Notes: a model not told the origin generated them from the letters alone. A stretch of 64,000 nucleotides of DNA from Hydrangea macrophylla (GCA_033977485.1 CM066995.1:52823162-52887161); one strand, 5' to 3'. Shown: positions 1 to 11,609, counted from the stretch's first letter. Translations and numbers: made by a program.

Positions 1-1980
1 TTCTGAAAAAGAAGTTGGAAGTTAGTCAAGCTGCTGTGACAGCAGAGGCAGAATGTTTGGAAGGAATGTTTGGGTCCAAATGGACCATTTTCAAGTACTT
101 CCAAGTCAAACAAAAAATCATGGGTGTTCTCCAATGAGTTAGGAAGACTTTCCAAGTGGCCTTGTATTTATATGTTGAGTATTGAGTTCTAGAGAAATCT
201 TTGAACTCAGCTCACTCACTGTTTTAACTAACTGTTTTGAAGATTTTGGGGAAAATAAGGTTTTCTCTCTTGAAATCAAAATGAGGGGGATTGAGGGGGG
301 TTTTGGAATAGAGGTTTTGAAAGTGCATTTTTAATACTCAATAAAGATTATAACCACTTAAAATGCCAACATTCAACTCATCATCATGAACCTCCAAGAT
401 TGTTGGAGAAACTTATTTTATTTGAGCATAACTTCAAAACACTTCAAGGAGACCTTGGAGGTATTGAAGTTGTGATCATCATCTATCAAACATGTTTTTG
501 AGGTCAAGAGCTACTATCCATAAGGATTCACTCACCCCAAACTTCATGTCATCATTTAGATGATGATGAACTAGTAAGTAAAATAAAGAAAATAAAAAAG
601 AAATGAGGTGAGAAGAGATAAACAATGAATGAACAAGCAAGTAGATGATGATCAATAGATGATATTCATGAAGTATTGAACTTGTAGCATGGTGTTTCAC
701 TCATATGTAATGACATTGGACATGGAAGAAGCTTCCACTCTCTTAAATGCTCACTAAAATGGTGGTTGGGTGTATTGAATGTTGAAGTAAATAGGAGTAA
801 TGAGGTAGAAACAAAGTTTAGAACTCACTTTTGTTTTGAAAATCAAAGAAGAAAGCTTCTTTTCTCTCTACTCTAACCTTATCTCTACAACTTTCTCTCC
901 CAAACTTTTCTTAAACTTGTATTTGACTCCCCCAAAATGAAGAGCAATGGGGGGTTTAAATAGGCCAACTTGGGGTGGTCTTGGGATTTAGAAAGTATTC
1001 CCATTGGCTCCAAACATCTGAAATCATAAAACTATGTCGTTTTGGTTTTTAATTAATCAAAATGAATCCCCAAGAAAAATTACAAAAAAACACCATTCTG
1101 GAGGGGAGTGCCGCGGCGGCACTGGGCCAGTGCCGCGGCGGCACTGCTCCTCCTTCGTCCAGATAATGCTGTTTAGGCCCCCTGAAGTTCCGGTATTCGC
1201 GAAAAGGCCCTATTTCGTCCGAAATTCACAGAAAATGCGTACGAACTCCAAATTGAGGTTATGATATACCGTTGGAAAGGTAATGGAGTCTAATTTACAT
1301 AAAAAATAGTTCGGGGATAGGTCACTTTGAAAAGTTTTACGGTATTCGCGATAAAAGCTGATTTGATCGCCTTTTTTGGCTTTGGAAATCCATAATAAAT
1401 TCGTTTTAAATCCAGGAATTATGTGCGATATACCGTTGGAAAGCTATTGACCTCTAGTATCCATAAAAAATATTTGAAAATTGCCTCGGTGCCCTGATTC
1501 CAAAGTCGAATCTTGGTCAAACTGGTCAAACCTGGGATTTCCGGGAAGTTCTGGGAACCTCCGGGAGCTCCCAGGAGCCGACGTTTTCGCTCGATTCTCT
1601 TTTAAAACTCATTTTAATACTTTTCTAATGATTCTGGTGAATTCAGACAATTTTGGTCAAACTTGGTCAAACTCTGGTCAAACCGGTCAACGGGGACTTT
1701 CGGGGAACTTCCGGGACTTCCGGGGGTCTCTGGTAGCAGACGATTTCTTCCGGTTTTGCTTAAAAACTCATTTTATCATTTTTCTTACGATGTAGCATGT
1801 TTTCAAAACTTTGGGACCAAATCTGGAAGTCTTCGGGCTTTCAGGGGCATTTTGGTCAATCTGACCATTCTGAGGGATAGAGCTGACTTCCAGGAGTCCT
1901 TTTGAGTCTTTTACGATCATTGTGAACCACCAAGCTATGGGTCTCCTAAATCTGATAGCTGACAAAATGGGGTGTCTACA
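1..1980 (-). mobile_element. Partial LTR, Tat/Ogre-like family A, inverted
   Basis: Read on the minus strand this starts at 1980 with TGTAGACACCCC and follows the same order of sequence as the LTRs at 13809 and 23135 for about 2 kb, then leaves the window. It is clearly more diverged from those two than they are from each other. It contains two copies of a GC-rich palindrome (1107-1145), repeated TTGACC-type motifs (about 1640-1700) and a TATTTAAA-type TATA region near 955-965. The right flank is gag-pol of a different element, not a polypurine tract, so this is the 5' end of an LTR (5' LTR or solo LTR) inserted beside that fragment. The small open frames inside it have no recognisable product. 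Confidence 0.85.
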
Positions 1981-2511
1981 ATCACCATCTGGGGGTTACT
2001 GATCGCCTCCAAAAGGCACCGGCAGGCACTCCTAGATGCACTGAACCAGTCCGATGTTTCTATCAATTTAGCACTGGAAGACCTTGTAGGAATGATTGGC
2101 AGGATTCAAACTCTTGCTATCACTTTCTCCTTCAATGACCTACCTCCCGGAGGGCCCGTTCATAATAAGCCGCTGTATGTCACTATTGAATGTTTAGGGA
2201 ATATTGTGCCTGCTTGCCTCGTTGACAATGGGTCTGCATTGAATGTATGTCCATTCCGAACAGCCAAGAGAATGGGTCTCGACGAGTCAACTTTCATACC
2301 ATCCGAAAAAAAGGTGAGAGTATATGATAACACTCAGAGAAATGTCATGGGCATAATCCTCCTCCATCTCATTGTCGGTCCCTTAGAGAAGGAAGCTGAA
2401 TTTCAGGTCATTGACATCCCCGCTTCTTTTAACTTACTGCTAGGAAGGCCATGGTTAGACAGTTTGGGCGCCATACCATCAACAATTCATCATAAAGTCA
2501 AATGTGTTTGA
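1981..2511 (+). pseudogene. Ty3/gypsy (Tat/Ogre lineage) aspartic protease fragment
   Basis: This open frame of about 177 residues carries the retroelement protease typical of Tat/Ogre polyproteins. The signature LVDNGSALNV, with catalytic Asp in a D-N-G-S context, lies near residue 85. It is preceded by the conserved stretch FNDLPPGGPVHNKPLYVT and followed by a typical flap and the ending LLLGRPWLDSLGA. The enzyme would cut the Gag-Pol polyprotein inside the particle. The frame is entered directly from the inverted LTR at 1980, so the upstream gag is lost, and it ends at a TGA at 2509-2511. This is a truncated remnant, not a working gene. Family placement rests on recalled motifs. Confidence 0.8.
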
Positions 2512-2583
2512 AAAAGTAGGGTCTGTGATATCCTTGGGGATAGTTGGGTTCGTCCGTCTGAGGCTTCGTCAAGCGCACCGATT

Positions 2584-3051
2584 TTGGAAGTACAACTGCA
2601 AGAAGAGGAGACGAGTCTGGGAGGGTTCGAATTCATTGGCATGTTGGAGGAAGCAAAACCAAGGGAGTTCTTACCACTATACTTTGATCAATATGCGAGT
2701 CCGTTGTTCACCGGAATCATGAAGAAAATGGGTTTCTTCCCAGGGATGGGAATGGGCAAGAATCATCAAGGTCTACCAGAATTCCCAAAGATCCCCACTC
2801 AGACTCACACTCATGGTCTGGGTTATCAACCGTCAAAGGAGGAGCAGAAGGGAAAGAAGAAGGGAGCAGATGCACCGATGGTCCCTTACCAGAAAATGCT
2901 CAACTGGTATTTTGTGAAGGAAGGAGGAGATTTCCCCTTCTGTGGCTTCCCAGAGCCATGGATGGATCGGAAGGATAAATGCGTAAAGCTAGGGTTCGAG
3001 ATCTTTTTTTCCCATGAGTTCTCCGAATATGAGGATCCGTTTCTATAAATG
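2584..3051 (+). pseudogene. Tat/Ogre polyprotein fragment with G-patch motif
   Basis: About 154 residues continue the same polyprotein in another frame after a short broken interval at 2512-2583. The segment KKMGFFPGMGMGKNHQG (about residues 43-59) fits the G-patch consensus, a glycine-rich RNA-binding motif often found between protease and RT in Tat/Ogre elements. Downstream is a Lys-rich linker and a Trp-rich stretch (LNWYFVKEGGDFPFCGFPEPW). The frame ends at TAA near 3049. Frame change plus stop indicate decay. Reverse transcriptase, RNase H and integrase do not follow, because the pararetroviral block begins at about 3403. Confidence 0.7.
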
Positions 3052-3114
3052 CCTGAAAAGCCTGCTACTGTCAAAGACTGGATCGGCACACTGGATGGCC
3101 CGGTTATGTAGAAC

Positions 3115-3402
3115 TTGTTGGATAAAGGAAATGAGAAGGGCCCAGGAGGGATTGGGAAAACTGAGTTCGAGGAAGGACACGTTGAAGATGTGATGAATCA
3201 AGGACAAGAAAAAGAAGATGAAGCTAACAAGGAAGAAGATAAAGGGGTAGAATACGATGGAAGGGGTGAAAAGGAAAAGTTTCCAGATTGCGATACCATC
3301 GAGCTCAAGCGAGAAATCAACAAAGAATGGGTCTTCGAGTCTAGTGATAAGTACCACCCCTCCCTGGAGTCTGTATTGGCCCAAATGAGGCGTCTTTCAA
3401 TT
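3115..3402 (+). pseudogene. Tat/Ogre polyprotein linker fragment (acidic)
   Basis: About 95 residues rich in Glu, Asp and Lys, ending in a segment with YHPSLESVLAQMRR. It lies just downstream of the G-patch fragment on the same strand and resembles the low-complexity linker before RT in Tat/Ogre polyproteins. It is cut at about 3402, where sequence matching the inverted pararetroviral capsid region begins. The rest of the open frame to 3447 is antisense to that region and is not part of this gene. Function cannot be assigned beyond polyprotein linker. Confidence 0.5.
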
Positions 3403-5051
3403 TTTAGGGCCACTGTTTTGCATAATGACCCGTTCTTCTGCAGATAAAACATCAATCAGATTTTCTTTGGCCACGGAAGGATTTTTTCTAGAAATACCTC
3501 CACTTTTTCTTCTTTGGAAGGGGAGAGGACGGGTCAGAGGTATATCTTTGGAAGTGTTTGGATTTTTTAGAGGAGACATGGAAGCTATAGGTTTTTTCTT
3601 TGCACTTAATGAAAAGGTCCGGCCATGCACAAGAATTTCCAAGCATTTTGCCTTCATCATGAAATGTCTTAAAAAAATTTTGTTAGTTACAGAGTTTGTC
3701 AAGAGCAAGTAGAACATGTTGGTATATTTCTCCAAGTGATGCTTGCGCAACTTGTTTGCCTTTTGTTTGGAGAAGGCGAGAGGTTTCTGTGCCAAGGGGC
3801 TCGGGTAGTGAAGTGAGGAAAGCTTGTTTCAGGTTGACATCATCAATTCCACCGAGAAAGTAGAATAATTTAGTCATCTTTTCGTAATGCTTTTCCAAGT
3901 CGTGTCGTTTGAAGGAACAACATCGCATTCTAAGATAGTCCTCGCGGGCTTGATCTTTATGAATGTCTAGAATTCCAAGGAATTTAGTATGTATTACATT
4001 CAAAAAATCATCAATGGAAGGCATCTGTACCAGTTGAAGTTGTATGTATTCCCTGATACTATTGTACCACTGTCGTAAACGGCCATGAAATCATGATAAA
4101 TATTTGGTGATTACTGTGCATCTGGTAGAACCGGTTTGCAGAAGTTCGACAGTGTACCATGCATGGAGTTCATAAATTTTGTCAAGCCATTTGGAAGGGG
4201 GAATATTGTCAAATGAAAAGCCTTTGACTTGGAGAATTGGAATTTGGATAATCTGATGGTTGCTGTGAGGTTGGAGATAATGTCTCAGGGCCAATTGGAG
4301 GATCCTCATCAATGACTTCTTCAACCTTGGAGATCCAGGATTTACCATCTGGACTTCTGTCTGGATTTCTTTCTAGAGATCTGAGATATAATGATGAAGC
4401 ATGTCTTATTCTGTGGCAGATAATGACCACGTGTCTTCATCAGTTGAAGAATGGGGACAAGGATGTTGGTGGGTAGTGGGAAGGTCAGGGGGTGTGTAGG
4501 TGGCCATGGTCTGAAGTAGGGTAGTGAATGGATTAGGTTTAGCAGGAATGGGAGGATTTTCAATGATCATGGTAGTGGCTGGAGTTGTGGGTGAAGAGGA
4601 CGAAGCAAGTTGATGGTCGACATGTATCGCTTGGGTGGTCGGTGTTGGTGCGGACTGGCTTGGGATCTCGAGGAAGGAAGGCGGCTGTATTGAACATTCC
4701 ACCCGCCATGGTAGATGAAGGGAAAAAAGGTAAAGGTTGTTGTTGGTGTAGTATGGGGGGAGAATATGGATACCCAGGTATAGAGAGTTGGGGGGTCAAA
4801 GGAATAGGGGTAGTGATCTACAAGGAGAGTAGCTGATTTTTCAAATGTTTCATTTCAGCCTCTTTTAGAGCAAAAGTCGAAGAGTAAATACTGGTCGACT
4901 GTGCCATGTGTAAGAGCTCATGATATAGGCCTTTTATCCTTTGTTGAAGATCACTGATTAAACATTCAAGGGAAGTCATTTTTTGATCCAGAGTAGCCTG
5001 AGTTTGGACAATTTATTGAAGACAACGATTTTGTGCAAGAGCATTAGCAAA
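3403..5051 (-). pseudogene. Pararetroviral capsid region, inverted copy, broken
   Basis: Broken frames at 5194-4976, 4702-4406, 4348-4091 and 4024-3683 read the same product as the plus-strand copy at 7098-8790. Recognisable blocks are KWLDKIYELHAWY, the capsid-core segment EKMTKLFYFLGGIDDVN, and a Lys/Arg-rich stretch before the zinc knuckle. This copy stops at the knuckle itself. Its lesions are not all the same as in the plus copy: for example it keeps a sense codon where the plus copy has TGA at 8247. The two therefore decayed at least partly independently, or came from different parents. Confidence 0.7.
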
Positions 5052-5690
5052 TTACCAATTGAGAGTTGCTTCAGCAGCAGAGATTGGTTTCTTTGTTCCA
5101 TCTGGATTAATGACAGTGGGAGGATCGATTTTGTGCTCATGCTTAATTTGATCATCTGGGGTTGTGAACTGGAGAGGAGGGAAATCTGAGTCAAAGGTAG
5201 TTGATGAGGAGGCGAACATGTAACAAGGAATAGGAGAACAAGAATTTAGAGGTGGGTTAGGAGAAGAAGGAGGAGGTTTATAGGGTGAAAGGGTTTTGAT
5301 TTTGGGTTGGGTGGACCCTTGTTGTTTGTCCGAGTAAAGTACATAGAAATCAAACTTTCTGGAAAGTTCTCCAAGTAATCCTACACTGGGATCACCAGAA
5401 TTATATCTTGCCTGAAGATTTTGTTGAGAGGATTTTTTCTTTGATTTCCGTGGGGCATCAGACTCATAGAGTTCATTGAAATAGCAGTCATCACAATCAC
5501 AAAGGTCAAAATATTTGTGTCCTGTGATCGGATTTTGGAAGTGAAAAATTGGTTGGCTAGATGCATCAAATGAATGAATAGGAATTTTTCCTGTACCAGA
5601 ATTGGAGAGATCTGCTGACTGTATCATGTTGACTGGCATAGGAAAGATGTCTGGTTCATTTACATCTGGTTTGGGAAATGAAATCTCCAC
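5052..5690 (-). pseudogene. Pararetroviral polyprotein linker upstream of capsid
   Basis: A 212-residue open stretch between the movement protein and capsid regions. It has a Cys/Asp-rich patch (KYFDLCDCDDCYFNE, near residue 60-75), a Lys-rich patch and a Pro-rich segment (PPPSSPNPPLNSC), then ends at an in-frame stop at 5052. The final 110 bp (from about 5164) is the part also present in inverted orientation from 6957. I do not recognise an enzyme domain; the position suggests polyprotein sequence N-terminal to the capsid. It is the longest undamaged frame in this segment, but its neighbours are broken. Confidence 0.55.
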
Positions 5691-5951
5691 AGTACCATCT
5701 TGTTGGGTGGTGAAAGTTGGATCTGTAAGTTGGACTGGATAAGATGGACGCTTGTGCTGTTCATAAGAAGTTTAAGTTGGACTGGATGAGATGGACACTT
5801 GTGCTGTTCATAAGAAGTTACCCAAGAAGTTGGTAACAACTTAATCAATTCGTCACGAGAAATTTGCCTTGGGATATGAACGCACGAAGCTTGTGTAGCA
5901 GAATCAATGCTGACAAAGAGGGCCTCATCACAAGTTGAGGGTTAGCTGATG

Positions 5952-6613
5952 TCAAAAGCATGGTTTTGCAGTCTGTATGCCATTTTGATAGTGTAAAGTG
6001 GCCGCATAAGTGTCATTGACAGAAGAAGCGCCACCAATTTGGAGTTGTACCTTCAAAGCTGAACGAAGGTAAGGATCTTGCAATGGCATATTGAAATTCG
6101 AAAAAAAGGTCAAGATCATAGTTCCGGAATTCAATGTTGTTTGGACTGTTGCAATACAAAGCATGTTCATATTTAAGGAACCTTGTATCCAGCAAAGCGA
6201 TTCGGGAGACAACTAGAAGACCCTTTTTCCCATGAAAATTTAGAGCAAGCCCGGATTGCTCCGAAATGAAGATGAGTATATCCATGTTGTTTCCAGAGCG
6301 GGACTAAGGTTGCTGGAATGTCAAGGCTGATCAACTGTTCAGATTCCGTAGCTGGAATATAACATTGATCAAATTTAGAAGCCTGGATGTATTCTTTCAG
6401 AGAGGAAGGTCGTGGTGTGGAAAAGATCTTTTTGACTGTGGTGGTTAATGAGGTAGAAGGTTTAATGAAGGTGGAATAAGGATTTAGGAAGGGAAGATCA
6501 GTAAGGGGTACCTTATGATCTTCTGGAAGGTAGTCAAACTCATAGAGGCATTCAAGTTTGGAAGTTGAACGACTAGAAGAGGAAGAACTTCTGGAGATAG
6601 AGGAGGAAGCCAT
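5952..6613 (-). pseudogene. Pararetroviral movement protein (30K superfamily), broken
   Basis: The start ATG is at 6613, followed by a Ser-rich N terminus (MASSSISRSSSS). The best diagnostic is GYTHLHFGAIR near residue 115-125, a hallmark of caulimovirid movement proteins, which form tubules through plasmodesmata. The first frame (6613-6173) runs 146 codons. The similarity then moves to the frame of 6285-6013 and again to that of 6212-5952, so at least two frameshifts interrupt it. It is the first cistron in this segment and is followed by the linker and capsid region on the same strand. I see no intact version in the window; the plus-strand segment begins downstream of it. Confidence 0.75.
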
Positions 6614-6956
6614 GAATAGTAAAAATGAACAGTGACTTTTTACTACAATGAAAAGGTGGGTAATTAATCATTTACTCAACATATTTTTAAGAATCTGATA
6701 ATCCACAAAGGATTAGAAACATGACCAAGAAGAAGATAATGGACTGTATAGGAAGGTAAACTGAGACAAACAATTGGGAGGCTCAAGGTACGTTATCTTT
6801 TACAGACCATAATCAGGACCTTGGACAAAAAGGACTTCACATAGAAGACTGAAAAACTTAAGGAATTTCTGATATGGAGGATCCTCATAAGAGGCAACCA
6901 TAGAGCATACGTTCCCAAGTTGCAGAGACTCAAAAAGCTATATTGTAAAGATTAAT
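6614..6956. other. Leader-like AT-rich spacer between the two pararetroviral pieces
   Basis: No gene is visible. On the minus strand this lies directly upstream of the movement protein and could be the viral leader. A weak partial resemblance to the caulimovirid tRNA-Met primer site (TGG...TATCAGA) can be read on the minus strand at about 6693-6707, but it is interrupted and not convincing. The junction with the plus-strand piece is at about 6957. Confidence 0.35.
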
Positions 6957-7097
6957 TACAACCCCAGATGATCAAATTAAGCATGAGCGCAAAATCGCTC
7001 CTCCCACTGTCATTAATCCAGATGAAACAAAGAAACCAATCTCTGCTGCTGAAGTAACTCTTAATTGGCAATCTGCTAATGCTCTTGCACAAAATCG

Positions 7098-8790
7098 TTG
7101 TCTTCAACAAATTGTCCAAACTCAGGCTACTCTGGATCAAAAAATGACTTCCTTGAATGTTTAATCAGTGATCTTCAACAAAGGATAAAAGGCCTACATC
7201 ATGAGCTCTTACACATGGCACAGACGACCAGTATTTACTCTTCGGCTTTTGCTCTAAAAGAGGCTGAAATGAAACATTTGAAAAATCAGCTACTCTCCTT
7301 GCAGGCCCAAAACCAGTGTCATTCCTCATATAAAGATCATTACCCCTATTCTTTTGACCCCCAACTCTCTATACCTGGGTATCCATATTCTCCCCCCATA
7401 CTACATCAACAGCAACCTTTACCTTTTTCCTCTTCATCTACCATGGCGGGTGGAATGTTCAATACAGTCGCCTTCCTTCCTCGAGATCCCAAGCCAGTCC
7501 GCCCAAAAAGAAAACCACCAGCACCAACACCGACCACCCAAGCGATACATGTCAACCATTAACTTGCTTCCTCCTCTTCACCCACAGCTCCAGCCACTAC
7601 CATGATCATTGAAAATCCTCCCATTCCTGGTAAACCTAATCCATTCACTACCCTACTTCAGACCATGGCCACCTACACACCCCCAAACCTTCCCACTACC
7701 CACCAGCATCCTTGTCCCGACTCTCCAACTGATGAAGACACATGGTCATTATCTGCCACAGAACAAGACATGCTTCATCATTATATCTCAGATCTCTAGA
7801 AAGAAATCCGGACAGAAGTCCAGATGGTAAATCCTGGATCTCCAAGGGTTGAAGAAGTCATTGATGAGGATCCTCCAGTTGGCCCTGAGACATCATCTCC
7901 AACCCCACAGCAACCATCGGATTCTCCAAATTCCAATTCTCCAAGTCAAGGCTTTTCATTTGACAATATTCCCCCTTCCAAATGGCTTGACAAAATTTAA
8001 GAACTCCATGCATGGTGCACTGCCGAACTTCTGCAAATTGGTTCTACCATACGCACTGTAATCACCAAATGTTTATCAAGATTTCATGGCTGTTTGCAAC
8101 AGTGGTACATTAATCTCGGGGAATATAGACAACTTCAACTGGTACAGATGCCTTCCATTGATGATTTTCTGAATATAATCCATACTGAATTCCTTGGAAT
8201 TCCAGGCATTCATAAAGATCAAGCCCGCGAGGACTATCTTAGAATGTGATGTTGTTCCTTCAAACGGTACGACTTGGAAAAGCATTACGAAAAGATGACA
8301 AAATTATTCTACTTTCTCGGTGGAATTGATGATGTCAACCTGAAACAAGCTTTCCTCACTTCACTACCCGAGCCCCTTGGCACAGAAACCTCTCTCCTTC
8401 TCCAAACAAAAGGCAAACAAGTTGTGCAAGCATCACTTGGAGAAATATACCAACATGTTCTACTTGCTCTTGAAAAACTCTGTAACCAACAAAAGTTTTT
8501 CAAGACATTTCATGATCAAGGAAAAATGCTTGGAAATTCTTGTGGACGACCGGACCTTTTCATTAAGTGCAAAGAAAAAACCTGTAGCTGCCAAGTCTCC
8601 TCTAAAAAATCCAAACACTTCCAAAGATATACCTCTGACCCGTCCTCTCCCCTTCCAAAGAAGAAAAAGTGGAGGCATTTCCGGAAAAAATCCTTCCGTG
8701 GCCAAAGAAAATCTGATCGATGTTTCATCTGCAAAAGAACAGGTCATTATGCAAAACAGTGCCCCCAAAAAGGACCCCAAAAATCCAATA
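7098..8790 (+). pseudogene. Pararetroviral coiled-coil and capsid region with zinc knuckle
   Basis: An N-terminal heptad-like stretch (DLQQRIKGLHHELLHMAQ), a Pro/Thr-rich linker, then the capsid core (EKMTKLFYFLGGIDD at about 8280-8330). A basic segment (KKKKWRHFRKKSFRGQRK) follows and the zinc knuckle CFICKRTGHYAKQC (C-X2-C-X4-H-X4-C, about 8720-8762). This is the structural protein that packages viral nucleic acid. Four in-frame stops (7560-7562, 7797-7799, about 7998, about 8247) and a frameshift near 7150 disable it; from 8274 the frame is open through the knuckle into the protease. The first half is mirrored at 3403-5164. Confidence 0.75.
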
Positions 8791-9263
8791 TGATTCAGGC
8801 CCTGGCACAACTAGCTCCGGGAGAGGATAATGCAGATATCGAATCCGTGTTCTCTATGGATGATGAGCCACAAGATGAAACAATACTGGCTCTTGCACTC
8901 CCAGCTTATCCTTCTGATTATGATGAAATCAGTCCAGATGAAAATACCGATCTCTTTGATGTGGATGCCTACCATGACATCTATTATATCTCACCAGACT
9001 CCATCACTCTTGTTCAGCCTCTCACTAGGGTCACTCTTGTCCCTACAAAGTATGACAAACCAATCTCTATCATCGCTTTCTTCGATACCAGAGCAGCAGC
9101 ATCCATCATAAATCCCTCCATCCTCCCCAGATCTCACTGGCAACCCTGTTTTAAACCATTCAAGGCTACAAATGGCGAAAATTTTGTGATCACCCTCATC
9201 AGTAAACCAATCATTATCCAGCTCTTTCCAGGATATTCCATTAAACATTATGTTTATAATTAA
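8791..9263 (+). pseudogene. Pararetroviral aspartic protease region
   Basis: This continues the open frame of 8274-9263. After an acidic linker, the segment IIAFFDTRAAASIINPSIL (about 9068-9124) lines up with the retropepsin active site, where a D-T/S-G triplet is expected. Here the third residue is Arg, so the catalytic loop glycine is lost. The domain would process the polyprotein. The frame ends at TAA 9261-9263, so protease and RT are also separated by a stop. Both changes point to an inactive relic. Confidence 0.65.
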
Positions 9264-9320
9264 GACCTTCCTGGTAAAGATCTCTTAATTGGTTTCGACA
9301 TACTCCAATCACTCACAAAA

Positions 9321-10350
9321 GTGACATGGGTTCCAAAAGGACTCAGATACAAGAACTTCTTCCAACCATGGACCTTCCAGCCCATCCTTTTCACCCTTGA
9401 AACTTTCCTGCCTATCCAACAAGAAATCATTACCCATTCTTGTGCAGAAACCCATTCTGAATTTCTCACCAAATGCTCCCATCCTTTGTGGACCAACCCA
9501 GATTTCTTCATATCCCTTCCTTTCAAAAAGAATGAAGACATCAATCCAACCAAAGCCAGTCATCAAGGAATGAATCCAGATCATTACCAGCTTGCTCTTG
9601 CCGAAGTTGCTCAAATACAGAAAGAAGGCCTCATTGAAAACACTACCTCTCAATGGGCATGCGAGGCTTTCTACGTTAACAAAAGAGCAGAACAAGTTCG
9701 TGGAAAACTTCACCTTGTCATAAACTACCAGCCCCTCAACCATTTTCTCCATGATGAGAAGTTCCCACTTCCAAAATGGCACAACCTTCTTGCCCAACTA
9801 ACCCAAGCACAGATATTTTCAAAATTTGATCTCAAAGCGGGTTTTTGGTAACTTGGGGTTCATCCAGATGAACGCCCCAAAATAGGGTTCTGTCACCCAG
9901 ATCACCACTTTCATTGGACAGTCATGCCTTTTGGCCTCAAAATAGCCCCTTCACTGTTCCACAAAACCATGATTCGAATCTTCGAGCCAATCCTCTCCTC
10001 TTCACTAATCTGCATTGATGATATACTCCTGTTCTCGCCAAACCAGGATTCCCACACTTCACTCCTGCAAAAATTTCATTCTTTGGTCAGAAAACATGGT
10101 ATAATGCTGTCTCAAAAGAAAATGGTAATTGGAGTATCCTCAGTTGATTTTTTACGCCTGAATATTTCTAAAGGAAAATATACTCTGCAGCCCCACATAG
10201 CCAGCCAACTTGAGCATTTTCCATACTCTAATCTCACCACAAAGCAAGTCCATCAGTTCCTCGGAATCGTCAACTATATGGTAGACTTTATTCTACACCT
10301 TGCCAAGCATAGACAAACACTCTCCTTGCTTCTCAAAAAAAATGCCCCCC
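9321..10350 (+). pseudogene. Pararetroviral reverse transcriptase, one in-frame stop
   Basis: Motifs in order: QLALAEVAQIQKEGLIENT, LHLVINYQPLN, FDLKAGFW, then after the stop TAA at 9849-9851, MPFGLKIAPSLF and the catalytic CIDDILLFS (usually Y-I-D-D). The enzyme copies the pregenomic RNA into DNA. The stop falls immediately after FDLKAGFW, between two essential motifs, so no full polymerase can be made without readthrough. The frame stays the same on both sides (9321-9851 and 9924-11276), so this is a point mutation and not a rearrangement. The Cys in place of Tyr at the active site may be a further lesion. Confidence 0.85.
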
Positions 10351-11276
10351 CTTGGTCATCTCAATCCACACATGCTGTAAAAGCACTCAAACAGGTGGCA
10401 CATACTCTTCCCCCTTTGAAAATCCCATCCAATGGAAAACGGATTTTGCAAACTGATGCCTCTAATTTATACTGGGGAACAGTTTTATTACAACAAGAAG
10501 CAGATGGAACCAGGAGTATTTGTGGTTACAAAAGTGGAGCTTTCACCGCAGCTGAATTGCATTACCATTCCACTTACAAAGAAATTCGAGCCATCATGAA
10601 AGCAATTGACAAATTCAAATTTTACCTTATTGGCCATCATTTTCTCATAGAAACAGACCTTATGAGCTCTCCCCAAATGCTCAGATTTAAGCAAAAAGCT
10701 CTTCCTCCAACTCAGTTACTCCGATGGGCAAACTGGTTCTCACAGTGGAGCGTTGATGCTGTTCACATCAAGGGAAAAAATAATATTCTTTCTGATTTCC
10801 TTTCCCAGCTCAAAAAGGAAATAAATCCCATCTCCACCCCTTTTTCCCTCTTATTGAAGTATTTGAACATGGAGAATCATCTGGCCTTTCTACTCCTCCA
10901 GAAAAAAAAATTGGAAACCTTCACCTTGACCATGCCCATCCATATCCAACATTCTCTATTAGAAGCTACCCTCATTTCTCGTAACACTGAAAGCCTTCAC
11001 TCTTTCCTGAAACTTTATGTCTCCCGTTATGGCCTCGATGCTGGACCATTACTTTCACTCCCTTTTCACCCTGTCTACCCTTTCCTAACGTTGTTACATT
11101 TTAATCATGTCATCCAGCACAGTTTTCCCATTGAATCTTTTTTACTCCTGTGGTATTTGGCAAATCTTTACACTATTGGCATTGTGTTTAATAAATGTCT
11201 TTTGCTCTGTTACTTTGCCCAATCTCAAATGCTCTACCCAGAAGTCACACAAAAGTCCTTTCGCCTTGTAAAGTGA
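10351..11276 (+). pseudogene. Pararetroviral RNase H and C-terminal tail
   Basis: Open and in frame with the RT half. RNase H motifs are RILQTDASNLYWGTVL (first Asp), AELHYHSTYKEIRAI (Glu), LIETDLMS (Asp) and HIKGKNNILSDFLS (final Asp), covering about 10430-10810. This domain removes the RNA strand during reverse transcription. A tail of about 150 residues follows without a recognisable domain, ending at TGA 11274-11276. The same frame opens again at 11316-11609, which suggests the ancestral tail was longer. Confidence 0.75.
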
Positions 11277-11315
11277 TTCCTGTTATTTGGAGATTTCTCA
11301 TACTGGCAAAACCTC

Positions 11316-11609
11316 TTGCGCCAGTCCTCTTGGAAACATTGTATTATCCTTTTCTCTTTCAAAGAACACCTGGAGACATCCCCACAGGGAGAAACCACTG
11401 TTCACAGAATCCCCACTACCGGTGTCCTCACAGGAGTTGAAAATTCCCTTGCTTTTGAAAATGAACTAACCTTCCATTTCCTTCAAACTCATCTTTCCCT
11501 TGTGAACCAGATTGAACTGTCAAGTGTACCATCAGAGCTATTACATAAGGAAACCTGCACATGGCACAACATTGGTTTATATCCTCTGGATTACTGCCAA
11601 TTATTTTGA
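11316..11609 (+). pseudogene. Possible extension of the pararetroviral C-terminal tail
   Basis: A 97-codon open stretch in the same frame as the RT/RNase H region, starting 40 bp after its stop. No domain is recognisable. It may be the remainder of the polyprotein beyond a stop mutation, or chance. The frame agreement is the only positive evidence. Confidence 0.3.

Larger units (their letters stand above)
3403..6860 (-). mobile_element. Endogenous pararetrovirus segment 1 (Caulimoviridae), inverted
   Basis: Reading leftward from about 6613 the order is movement protein, linker, coiled-coil region, capsid domain and zinc-knuckle edge, as in caulimovirid genomes. The coding path is broken by several frameshifts and stops. 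The left edge near 3403 is where similarity to the plus-strand copy (about 8765) stops. The right edge is not well defined; 6614-6956 holds a leader-like AT-rich stretch with no gene that I can see. A 47-bp tandem duplication sits at 5728-5820. Endogenous caulimovirids are usually present as rearranged, non-functional fragments, which fits here. Confidence 0.8.

Noticed and set aside
479..700. 73-codon minus-strand frame in the inverted LTR
   Set aside because: The corresponding stretch of LTRs A1 and A2 (about 15120-15330 and 24480-24690) shows no conserved coding signal that I can see and no known domain.
6693..6707. Pararetroviral tRNA-Met primer-binding site on the minus strand
   Set aside because: Only part of the consensus is present, interrupted by extra bases; not enough to annotate.
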